A stretch of DNA of 5,123 bases, from assembly GCA_902767195.1 (NCBI GenBank), contig CACXGS010000091.1, positions 1 to 5,123 of the forward strand. Direction: 5' to 3'. The notes beneath the pieces were generated by a model that saw only the letters and a program-made list of their open reading frames with translations, was not told the origin of the DNA and did no database searches. The stretch is from an uncultured Lachnospiraceae bacterium. Lineage in GTDB: Bacteria > Bacillota_A > Clostridia > Lachnospirales > Lachnospiraceae. Numbering within the stretch: position 1 is the stretch's first letter; every line of letters starts with the position of its first letter. Shown here in pieces: positions 1 through 5,123 of the stretch. Made by a program: the position numbers and the translations under genes.

Positions 1-1393
1 TCAGCTCGGAATCGTCAATATTGATGGTACCCACCAGGCAGGGCTGTCCTTTGGCATTGGAAGTCTTGATCTCATTGATCACCGCTTTCAGCTTTTCTTT
101 CTTTGTCATGTAAATGGAGTCATCGTGATCCACACGGATCATGGGCATATTAGTGGGAATCTCCACGACGTCCATGCCGTAGATGTCCATGAACTCCTTG
201 TCTTCTGTCATGGCGGTACCGGTCATTCCGGCCTTCTTCTCGTATTTGTTGAAGAAGTTCTGGAAGGTGATGGTAGCCAGAGTCTTCGACTCTCTCTTGA
301 CCCGTACATTCTCCTTGGCCTCGATCGCCTGATGGAGACCGTCGGAATAGCGGCGGCCCGGCATGATACGGCCGGTAAACTCGTCGACGATCAGTACTTC
401 ATCGTCTTTTACCACATAGTCCTTGTCCCGGAACATGAGATTGTGGGCCCGGAGTGCCAGGATAATGTTATGCTGGATCTCCAGATTATCCGCGTCAGCC
501 AGGTTGTCGATGTGGAAAAACTGCTCCACCTTCTTAACACCCTCTGCGGTAAGCATTACGTGCTTCTCTTTCTCATTGACCAGGAAATCACCGTCTTCCT
601 CAATATCGATACCCATAATGGCATCCATCTTTGAGAGTTCTCCGTCAGAAGATCCTCTCTTCATCTGTCTTGCAAGATGGTCACAGGCCTTGTAGAGATC
701 TGTGGACTTTCCGCTCTGGCCGGAAATGATCAAAGGTGTTCTGGCCTCATCGATCAGGACGGAGTCTACCTCATCCACGATGGCATAGTGAAGATCTCTC
801 TGAACCAGATCCTTCTTATAAATAACCATGTTATCTCTAAGGTAGTCAAAACCAAGCTCATTGTTGGTTATATAGGTAATATCGCAATTGTAGGCAGCCT
901 GTCTCTCCGGATTATCGTAGCTGTTTAAGATCACACCTACGGTAAGTCCCAGGAATTCATGGACCTTCCCCATCCAGGCGGCATCACGGCCTGCCAGGTA
1001 ATCGTTGACAGTAACTATGTGGACGCCCTTGCCTTCCAGAGCATTCAGATAAGCCGGCAGGGTGGATACCAGAGTCTTACCTTCACCGGTCTTCATCTCG
1101 GCGATTCTTCCCTGATGGAGAACGATTCCGCCGATCAGCTGAACCCTGTAATGCTTCATCCCGATGGCCCGGTCGGCCGCCTCACGGACAACGGCAAATG
1201 CTTCCACCAGAAGATCATCCAACGTCTCTCCGGCAGCAAGCCTTTCCTTAAACTCTGCAGTCTTCCCCCGAAGCTCCTCATCCGTCAGCTTCTGCATGGA
1301 TTCATCAAGGGCTTCAATGGCATCGACATATTTTATGATACGTTTTATCTCTCTGTCACTTTTCGTTCCGAATATGGAATTCATCAGTCCCAT
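1..1393 (-). CDS. secA: Preprotein translocase ATPase SecA, N-terminal 464 codons (3' end outside window)
   Basis: SecA is the ATPase motor that drives unfolded preproteins through the SecYEG channel at the cytoplasmic membrane. Reading leftward from ATG at 1393 gives 464 intact codons that run off the window edge; family members are usually about 800-900 residues, so roughly the first half is present. Seen in order: Walker A KTGEGKT at residues 101-107, the conserved [10 protein letters not shown] near 129-138, Walker B-like DEVD at 207-210 followed by [15 protein letters not shown] at 211-225, the preprotein cross-linking domain from about 226 to 335, [17 protein letters not shown] at 336-352, and AGMTGTA at 388-394 leading into the second nucleotide-binding fold. 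The start is fixed by AGGAGG at 1403-1408, 9 bases upstream; a second ATG three codons in has poorer spacing. No frameshift or missing motif is visible. It lies downstream of hpf, the usual Firmicutes order, but has its own promoter. Identification is near certain. Confidence 0.98.
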   Translation of the reverse strand, partial: MGLMNSIFGTKSDREIKRIIKYVDAIEALDESMQKLTDEELRGKTAEFKERLAAGETLDDLLVEAFAVVREAADRAIGMKHYRVQLIGGIVLHQGRIAEMKTGEGKTLVSTLPAYLNALEGKGVHIVTVNDYLAGRDAAWMGKVHEFLGLTVGVILNSYDNPERQAAYNCDITYITNNELGFDYLRDNMVIYKKDLVQRDLHYAIVDEVDSVLIDEARTPLIISGQSGKSTDLYKACDHLARQMKRGSSDGELSKMDAIMGIDIEEDGDFLVNEKEKHVMLTAEGVKKVEQFFHIDNLADADNLEIQHNIILALRAHNLMFRDKDYVVKDDEVLIVDEFTGRIMPGRRYSDGLHQAIEAKENVRVKRESKTLATITFQNFFNKYEKKAGMTGTAMTEDKEFMDIYGMDVVEIPTNMPMIRVDHDDSIYMTKKEKLKAVINEIKTSNAKGQPCLVGTINIDDSEL

Positions 1394-1466
1394 ATACAAT
1401 AACCTCCTGCATAAATATTATATAAAAATGGTAATCTTTTCCAATTAGGCATAGCATGCAAATTAT

Positions 1467-1495
1467 ATTATATCATCATAATATTCTTATTTCAA
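1467..1495 (-). promoter_or_regulatory. secA promoter, housekeeping sigma type with extended -10
   Basis: On the minus strand there is a -35 TTGAAA (plus coordinates 1490-1495), a 17-base spacer and a perfect -10 TATAAT (1467-1472) preceded by TGA, giving an extended -10 TGATATAAT. Transcription should start near 1460, which leaves a 5' leader of about 67 bases before the secA ATG at 1393. The surrounding DNA is AT-rich, and the promoter lies downstream of the hpf terminator. The near-consensus match and position make this a strong call, though it has not been mapped experimentally. Confidence 0.85.
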
Positions 1496-1529
1496 GCATT
1501 TATAGGCCGGAAAGCAGGACACAGAATAA

Positions 1530-1555
1530 GCTGCCGCACCAGACAGTACGGCAGC
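1530..1555 (-). terminator. Intrinsic terminator after hpf
   Basis: On the minus strand a 10-bp stem (GCTGCCGTAC paired with GTGCGGCAGC, one G-T wobble) encloses a 6-base loop. It is followed by a modest T-rich tail, TTATTCTGT. It sits 45 bases after the hpf stop codon and upstream of the secA promoter, as expected for a terminator of the hpf transcript. The tail is weak, so some read-through into secA is likely. Confidence 0.7.
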
Positions 1556-1600
1556 CCATATATTATATTCGTATTCTATTCTTGGGACGGGCAAACACTT

Positions 1601-2128
1601 CTAGAACTCCGGCTCAATCAGGCCGTAAGTTCCATTCTTCCTGCGGTAGACCACATTGACCTCAAAGGTCTCTGCGTTGCGGAATACAAAGAAATTATGT
1701 CCGAGCAGTTCCATCTGGACGCAGGCTTCTTCGGCATCCATAGGCTTGATGGCAAATCTCTTGCTCCTGGTGATCTTCACAGTCTCGTTGGAATCCACGT
1801 CCTCCTCCAGGAACTCCTCTGTAAATGTGCCGACACCCTTGCCGTGGCTGGAGATCTTGGTCTTGTACTTGCGGACCATACGCTCCAGCACGTCCACAAC
1901 CATATCGATGGATGCATACATATCCTTGCTGGTCTGTTCCGCCCTTAATATATGGCGCTTCATCGGGATCGTTGCCTCAACGGTCTCTTCTTCTCTCTGA
2001 ATGCTTAAAGTTACCTGAACTTCTGTCTCCGGAGTAAAGAACTTATCCAGCTTGCTGAACTTATCATATACTGCCTGTTTCAAACTGTCAGATACCTCGA
2101 GATTCTTACCGTAGATGATGTATTTCAT
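1601..2128 (-). CDS. hpf: Long-form ribosome hibernation promoting factor (HPF / RaiA family)
   Basis: HPF binds idle 70S ribosomes in the cytoplasm and, in its long form, joins two of them into translationally silent 100S dimers during slow growth or stress. The 175-residue protein has the expected two parts. The N-terminal S30AE ribosome-binding domain covers about residues 1-97 (MKYIIYGKNLEVSDSL at the start, then the basic stretch RMVRKYKTKISSHGKG). An acidic linker covers about 98-117. The C-terminal dimerisation domain covers about 118-175, with SKRFAIKPM at 122-130, EEACVQMELLGHNFFVFRN at 133-151 and the terminal YRRKNGTYGLIEP. The length matches long HPF of Firmicutes rather than the short gammaproteobacterial form. 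The start is supported by AAAGGAG at 2138-2144, 9 bases before the ATG. It has its own promoter and is followed by a hairpin terminator and then secA. Identification is very secure; the tie to any particular stress regulator is not visible. Confidence 0.97.
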   Translation of the reverse strand: MKYIIYGKNLEVSDSLKQAVYDKFSKLDKFFTPETEVQVTLSIQREEETVEATIPMKRHILRAEQTSKDMYASIDMVVDVLERMVRKYKTKISSHGKGVGTFTEEFLEEDVDSNETVKITRSKRFAIKPMDAEEACVQMELLGHNFFVFRNAETFEVNVVYRRKNGTYGLIEPEF

Positions 2129-2160
2129 ACGATCACGCTCCTTTTTTTCTTTATGCCATT

Positions 2161-2189
2161 ATTATATCAAGGATATCAGTTCATGGCAA
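2161..2189 (-). promoter_or_regulatory. hpf promoter, housekeeping sigma type with extended -10
   Basis: On the minus strand there is a -35 TTGCCA (plus coordinates 2184-2189), a spacer of exactly 17 bases and a -10 TATAAT (2161-2166) preceded by TGA. Transcription should start near 2154, giving a short leader of about 26 bases to the hpf ATG at 2128. The layout is nearly identical to that of the secA promoter. No alternative stress-sigma element was recognised. Confidence 0.8.
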
Positions 2190-2205
2190 CACTAATTCCA
2201 CCGAC

Positions 2206-2217
2206 ATCCGGCCGGAT
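2206..2217. promoter_or_regulatory. 12-bp perfect palindrome upstream of the hpf promoter, possible operator
   Basis: ATCCGGCCGGAT is a perfect palindrome, GC-rich inside an otherwise AT-rich spacer. It ends 17 bases upstream of the hpf -35, with its centre about 57 bases before the predicted transcription start, where an activator could contact RNA polymerase. I do not recognise it as the site of a known regulator, and a chance palindrome cannot be excluded. Confidence 0.3.
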
Positions 2218-2377
2218 TTCCAATCTGTTCTGTTCCTGAATTCGCAAAATTATTTGAATATTCAGAGCAATATCTAAATACATTTTTCCGGTGATTTTTA
2301 TGAAGTTCTGCAATATCCCACAAAACAAACGTTTCGGCTTGACGGTATTTTCCCTCCACATCTTCTGCCATATTTCC

Positions 2378-2467
2378 TGTGGATAATGTGGATAACTTAG
2401 TGGATAACTGAATAATGCGGTAAAAAGACCCTTTCTTTTGGTGGATAACTTCGGTTATTTATCCACC
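2378..2467. promoter_or_regulatory. Cluster of five DnaA-box-like 9-mers (possible origin or DnaA-regulatory element)
   Basis: The consensus DnaA box is TTATCCACA (TGTGGATAA on the other strand). Two perfect copies abut at 2378-2386 and 2387-2395, both with TTATCCACA on the minus strand. A third, TTATCCACT, follows after 3 bases at 2399-2407. A fourth, TTATCCACC, is at 2440-2448 in the same orientation. A fifth, TTATCCACC on the plus strand, is at 2459-2467. Five sites in 90 bases with at most one mismatch each, confined to the last position, is far beyond chance. DnaA, the replication initiator, binds such sites at origins, at titration clusters and in some promoters. AT-rich DNA flanks both sides. 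Neither dnaA nor dnaN is in the window, so whether this is oriC, a titration cluster or a regulator of hpf cannot be decided here. Confidence 0.8.
2440..2467. repeat. Inverted repeat formed by DnaA-like boxes 4 and 5
   Basis: GGTGGATAA at 2440-2448 and TTATCCACC at 2459-2467 are perfect 9-bp inverted copies around a 10-base loop. Inside it, ATAAC-TTCG-GTTAT (2445-2458) is a second perfect inverted repeat with a TTCG loop, so two alternative hairpins of about 10 bp, each with a 4-base bulge, can form. No T-tract follows on either strand, which argues against a terminator. Opposed DnaA sites or a cruciform are more likely. Confidence 0.7.
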
Positions 2468-2608
2468 GAATACACATTCCCCTATGGAAATCATTGGAAA
2501 AGGCCTTTGAAAATCAGCAAAGTGCACAAATCGAATCATTCAACCCTTTCTTTCAATTTCAAAATATTCGGAATCTTCTTACAATATTCAGCAAACACAC
2601 TGACAAGT

Positions 2609-3058
2609 TCAGTCACTCAGGTCCGCCAGAATGGCCCCTGCCGCTATGGCGAAGTCACTCAGGTTAAAAACCAGCCTTCCCGGAAGCTGGCCGGGAAGTT
2701 TGGGAAAACGGATGTAGTCGGTCACCGAACCTGTCATCAGACGGTCCCCCAGATTGGAAAGGCCGCCGCCGGCTGCAAGGGCGAGGCCGATCCCTTTCAT
2801 CGACCAGGGCCTCTTGCGGGAATCCCTGAGCAGATTCCACAGTACCGCAAGAATCACGGCCGAACTCATGGAATTGATGAGAGCGTCTTCTCCCTCCAGC
2901 ATTCCTCCGGCCATTCCTTTATTTTCCAGGAGCTGGATCTTGACGGGCCTCTCCCCCTGGTCTCCAAACTTCTTCACATAATGTCTGGCAGCCTTCTTTC
3001 CGGCACAGTCCGCTGCCAGAACCGCTGCCATGATACCCGGATACAATTTCCTGCTCAT
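2609..3058 (-). CDS. lspA: Signal peptidase II (LspA) family protein
   Basis: LspA is a polytopic membrane aspartyl protease that cleaves the signal peptide of diacylglyceryl-modified prolipoproteins just before the lipobox cysteine. The 149-residue protein carries the family signatures: NKGMAGG near 46-52 (the usual NxGxA motif), GGGLSNLGDR at 97-106, SVTDYIRF at 111-118 and VFNLSDFAIAAGAI at 130-143. By alignment with known LspA motifs, Asp114 and Asp135 are the catalytic pair. Hydrophobic stretches fit four membrane helices: about 5-18, 62-77, 86-101 and 129-146. The first is short and has LAADCAGKK where most LspA proteins carry a DQxxK-type motif, so this is a divergent member, possibly a second LspA paralogue. 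GGAGG at 3065-3069 lies 6 bases before the ATG. It follows a predicted lipoprotein gene by 46 bases, which suggests co-transcription and a possible substrate relationship. The family call is secure; its being the organism's main LspA is not. Confidence 0.85.
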   Translation of the reverse strand: MSRKLYPGIMAAVLAADCAGKKAARHYVKKFGDQGERPVKIQLLENKGMAGGMLEGEDALINSMSSAVILAVLWNLLRDSRKRPWSMKGIGLALAAGGGLSNLGDRLMTGSVTDYIRFPKLPGQLPGRLVFNLSDFAIAAGAILADLSD

Positions 3059-3104
3059 ATTTCTCCTCCCATTCCGATCAGAATCTCTCTGTATGAAAAA
3101 ATTC

Positions 3105-3866
3105 CTATGGCTCTAAAAATCTTTCATCCACTTCCATGGAGTCAATAGAATACTGAAACAGAGGCTCTTCTCCCTCAAAGGAGATAGGGACCAGTGTAAA
3201 GGTCGCCTCACAGAGAACACCTTTATTCTTCAGATCCCGAAGCTCTGCCGTGACTTCATAGCCGTCTTCTGTCTCAACGACACCGATAATGGCAACTCCC
3301 AGATCCGTCAGGTCCGCTTCCTTAAAAGAATAGGGGTATTCATCAGAATCATTGATCCGGGCATAGTCTTTGTCTTCATTGATCTCCGGAGCTTCCGTCA
3401 TCTGGGTTCCGTAGGAGTTAAAAAGGGTGGAAGCATAAAGGGTAAAAATCTCCTCAGAGACCGGATAATATCCCTCTCCCTCCTTTTCCTGCCCCTCTTC
3501 GCTGTAGTTGGGGACCAGAGTGGTAAGAACACTCATGGGATAGAAGAAAGAATCATAGTTGATGGAGGCATCCGACTCTGTCTCTCCCGTAAAATAAGGC
3601 AGATGCTTCTCATAAGCCCCCATCAGGAGAGCCCAGATCGGATAACGCATATTCTCGGCTCCCTGGGGCAGATCGACCTCCGCCGCCACCGCCGGTTCCA
3701 TGCCGTTATCTTCCACATCGATGGTATTTTCTTCCCAGGATGTCGTAGCCTCGCCGGATTTGTTCCTGGAACTGCGGCAGCCACCCGCCAGGAGGACCAG
3801 AATCATCAGTCCGCACAAACAGGCCAGCCATTTTCCCCTTCCACTCACTCTGCTTTCATATTTCAT
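3105..3866 (-). CDS. Predicted lipoprotein of unknown function
   Basis: I do not recognise the family. The N-terminus is a typical lipoprotein signal: positively charged residues (KYESRVSGRGK), a hydrophobic core (CLCGLMILVLLAG) and a lipobox ending AGGC, with Cys30 as the predicted lipidated residue. A low-complexity, Ser/Thr/Glu-rich linker follows. The mature part of about 220 residues is strongly acidic and has no further membrane segment. It includes an aromatic stretch (YPIWALLMGAYEKHLPYF) and, near the C-terminus, an alternating pattern that looks like beta-strands (GVAIIGVVETEDGYEVTAEL). It should be anchored on the outer face of the cytoplasmic membrane. Start choice: a GTG at 3875 overlaps the ribosome binding site itself, so the ATG at 3866 (8 bases from AAAGGAG) is preferred over the ATG at 3869. 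The gene begins 16 bases after the alaX-like stop and precedes the LspA-family gene, giving an apparent three-gene operon. Confidence 0.85.
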   Translation of the reverse strand: MKYESRVSGRGKWLACLCGLMILVLLAGGCRSSRNKSGEATTSWEENTIDVEDNGMEPAVAAEVDLPQGAENMRYPIWALLMGAYEKHLPYFTGETESDASINYDSFFYPMSVLTTLVPNYSEEGQEKEGEGYYPVSEEIFTLYASTLFNSYGTQMTEAPEINEDKDYARINDSDEYPYSFKEADLTDLGVAIIGVVETEDGYEVTAELRDLKNKGVLCEATFTLVPISFEGEEPLFQYSIDSMEVDERFLEP

Positions 3867-3874
3867 CATATCCA

Positions 3875-3881
3875 CTCCTTT
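3875..3881 (-). promoter_or_regulatory. Ribosome binding site that sets the lipoprotein start
   Basis: AAAGGAG on the minus strand lies 8 bases before the ATG at 3866 and 5 bases before the ATG at 3869. It overlaps the upstream in-frame GTG at 3875, which therefore cannot be the main start. It lies immediately after the stop codon of the upstream alaX-like gene, which fits coupled translation. Confidence 0.7.
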
Positions 3882-3882
3882 A

Positions 3883-5067
3883 TCAGCCTTCGATGACAGT
3901 ATAACCTTTATCTGTAAAGTACCTGCGGATCTCTTCCCGGTCTGCTTTCACCGACCCCTGGGCGAAGACAGGCTTTCCGCCGCCTCTTCCATTCAGTTCC
4001 CGGTTCATATCCCTGACCAGATCCCGGATATCTCCTTCTCTGATTCCCAGAGCATAACGGTAACCTTCCCGGTCGTCTCCGGAAAAAACAGCACCGGTTC
4101 CCGTGATATCATCAAGGATCCCGTCCGTACATTTCCGGATCATGGCAGAATCCAGTCCCGGAGCCAGCAGAACTACATTTTCGGCTCCCCTGCATTTTTC
4201 CGTCAGAAAAGCCAGGGTTTTCTTCTGCTCCCGGATCAGTTCTCCCTTCAGTTCATAGATCTCCTTAAGAAGCCGGTCCACTGCCTCCCGGGTCTCATAA
4301 TCCTTGGCGGAAAGAAGGGTCCCGATCCCGGAATTCTCCCTCACATGAGTGTTCATATACTCAAAAGCCCTCCTGCCTGATAGCATCTCGATGCGGACAC
4401 CCTCCCGGAACTTTTTACAGGAAATGATCTTGACCAGTCCGATCTGACCGGTGGTCTCCACATGCAGACCACAGCAGGCACACAGGTCAGCTCCCGGAAA
4501 AGACACCAGCCTGACCTGGCCGGTCAGCTCTTTTTTGCTGCGGTAATCCAGGCTGATCCTCTCCTTCTCATCCGGATAGAGAATCTCGGTCCGGCGGTCT
4601 GTCCAGATATACTTGTTCACCTTCTCCTCCAGCCTGGCAATCTGGTCCATATCCAGAATCCCGGAAAGGTCGATGGTGATAAACTCTGTCCCCATATGGA
4701 AGCCGACATTGTCATAACCATACTCCTCGTGGATCATTCCGCTGACGATGTGCTCCCCGGAGTGCTGCTGCATCAAATCAAAGCGATACTCCCAGTCAAT
4801 CTCCCCCCGAATCTTTGTCCCCGGTTCCACCGGCCCGGAGACTGTGTGGACGATGCCGTCTCCCGCCTCCTGAACATCTTCTACAGTAAGGGCCCTGTCC
4901 TTAACACAAATCACTCCCCGGTCTGCAGGCTGCCCGCCTCCTTCCGGATAAAAAAGAGTACGGTCAAGCTCCAGCAGATAACCGGCATCCGACCTTGTGC
5001 AGGCCACCACCTCCGCTTCAAACTCTCTCTGGCAGGGATCTTCATAAAAGAGCCGTCTTGTTTGCAT
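3883..5067 (-). CDS. AlaX-type alanyl-tRNA editing protein with C-terminal DHHA1 domain
   Basis: This is a freestanding relative of the alanyl-tRNA synthetase editing domain. Such proteins hydrolyse Ser-tRNA(Ala) or Gly-tRNA(Ala) in the cytoplasm and so prevent mistranslation. The 394-residue protein has an N-terminal barrel-like part with FYPEGGGQPADRG at 39-51, then the zinc-binding editing core with HSGEH at 102-106 (His102 and His106) and CACCGLHVETTGQIG at 196-210 (Cys198 and His202 as the CxxxH pair). A helical linker likely to form a coiled coil covers about 255-290, and a DHHA1-like domain covers about 296-394 with the glycine-rich NGRGGGKPVFAQGS at 359-372. It has no aminoacylation domain, and its length fits the long AlaX type. 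The start at 5067 is set by AGGAGG 9 bases upstream; the open frame extends 16 codons further to 5115 but without a comparable site. The usual GTH in the zinc motif reads GLH here. It appears to be first in an operon with the lipoprotein and lspA genes. A possible -10 (TATGAT, 5099-5104) is seen, but its -35 would lie at or beyond the edge. Confidence 0.92.
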   Translation of the reverse strand: MQTRRLFYEDPCQREFEAEVVACTRSDAGYLLELDRTLFYPEGGGQPADRGVICVKDRALTVEDVQEAGDGIVHTVSGPVEPGTKIRGEIDWEYRFDLMQQHSGEHIVSGMIHEEYGYDNVGFHMGTEFITIDLSGILDMDQIARLEEKVNKYIWTDRRTEILYPDEKERISLDYRSKKELTGQVRLVSFPGADLCACCGLHVETTGQIGLVKIISCKKFREGVRIEMLSGRRAFEYMNTHVRENSGIGTLLSAKDYETREAVDRLLKEIYELKGELIREQKKTLAFLTEKCRGAENVVLLAPGLDSAMIRKCTDGILDDITGTGAVFSGDDREGYRYALGIREGDIRDLVRDMNRELNGRGGGKPVFAQGSVKADREEIRRYFTDKGYTVIEG

Positions 5068-5076
5068 GATTGAAAT

Positions 5077-5082
5077 CCTCCT
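5077..5082 (-). promoter_or_regulatory. Ribosome binding site that sets the alaX-like start
   Basis: A perfect AGGAGG on the minus strand lies 9 bases before the ATG at 5067. This selects that ATG over the longer in-frame start at 5115, which would place this Shine-Dalgarno sequence inside the coding region and add a 16-residue extension with no family counterpart that I recognise. Confidence 0.8.
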
Positions 5083-5123
5083 GTTAGTAATCTTCCGTAT
5101 CATAAGAAAGGGCAATACAACAA

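Larger units (their letters stand above)
2129..2608. other. 480-bp gene-free intergenic region between lspA and hpf
   Basis: No reading frame here has convincing codon content or a good ribosome binding site. It contains, from the hpf side, the hpf ribosome binding site, promoter and 12-bp palindrome; an AT-rich segment (about 2220-2350) that includes the palindrome TGAATATTCA at 2255-2264; five DnaA-box-like 9-mers (2378-2467); and a second AT-rich segment up to the lspA stop codon, with AATATTC at 2563-2569 and again at 2583-2589, 20 bases apart. The length and content are unusual for an otherwise compact stretch of genes. I see no tRNA, riboswitch or CRISPR. Confidence 0.75.

Noticed and set aside
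125..1402. Several plus-strand frames opposite secA
   Set aside because: They mirror the continuous SecA coding sequence on the minus strand and lack their own signals.
1451..1461. GCATAGCATGC symmetry in the secA leader
   Set aside because: The possible stem is only 4 bp around a 3-base loop, too weak to call a regulatory structure.
2176..2361. Minus-strand frame of 61 codons between hpf and the DnaA boxes
   Set aside because: It runs through the hpf -35 and the 12-bp palindrome, has only a weak ribosome binding site and resembles no known protein.
2440..2467. Inverted repeat as a transcription terminator for the lspA operon
   Set aside because: No T-tract follows on either strand; both arms are DnaA-like boxes, which explains the symmetry better.
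2438..3148. Plus-strand frame of 236 codons
   Set aside because: It lies opposite lspA and the box cluster and its sequence has no domain-like character; the minus-strand lspA motifs explain this DNA.
4462..5073. Plus-strand frame of 203 codons opposite the alaX-like gene
   Set aside because: It is the antisense of a gene with clear AlaX and DHHA1 motifs, and its protein is low in recognisable features.
5068..5115. 16-codon N-terminal extension of the AlaX-type protein
   Set aside because: A perfect AGGAGG lies inside it, 9 bases before the internal ATG at 5067, so it is better read as leader.

Overview
The window looks like chromosomal DNA from a low- to mid-GC Firmicute, most likely a clostridial gut-type bacterium such as a member of the Lachnospiraceae. 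The evidence is the long-form ribosome hibernation factor next to secA (a typical Firmicutes order), strong AGGAGG-type ribosome binding sites, TTGnnA/TATAAT promoters and the overall protein sequence flavour. The genus cannot be read from this sequence. Every convincing gene is on the minus strand, so the window reads from right to left.

From the right end, a three-gene cluster comes first: an AlaX-type alanyl-tRNA editing protein with a DHHA1 domain (3883-5067), a predicted lipoprotein of unknown function (3105-3866) and a signal peptidase II (LspA) family protein (2609-3058). The gaps are 16 and 46 bases and each gene has its own ribosome binding site, so they are probably co-transcribed. 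The pairing of a lipoprotein with a lipoprotein signal peptidase is suggestive. I see no promoter inside the cluster and no convincing terminator after lspA.

A gene-free stretch of about 480 bases follows (2129-2608). It holds a compact group of five DnaA-box-like 9-mers (2378-2467). Two are perfect TTATCCACA boxes that abut each other, one lies 3 bases further on, and the last two form an inverted repeat around a short loop. AT-rich DNA lies on both sides. Nearer to hpf there is a 12-bp perfect palindrome and a strong extended -10 promoter. The box cluster is the most interesting part of the window: it may be a replication origin element, a DnaA-titrating or regulatory cluster, or a DnaA-controlled switch upstream of hpf.

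Next come hpf (1601-2128, long-form ribosome hibernation promoting factor), a hairpin terminator (1530-1555), a near-consensus secA promoter (1467-1495) and the N-terminal 464 codons of secA, which runs off the left edge. The hpf and secA promoters share the same architecture (TTGnnA, 17-base spacer, TGATATAAT). With the terminator between them, the two genes look separately transcribed, although read-through is possible.
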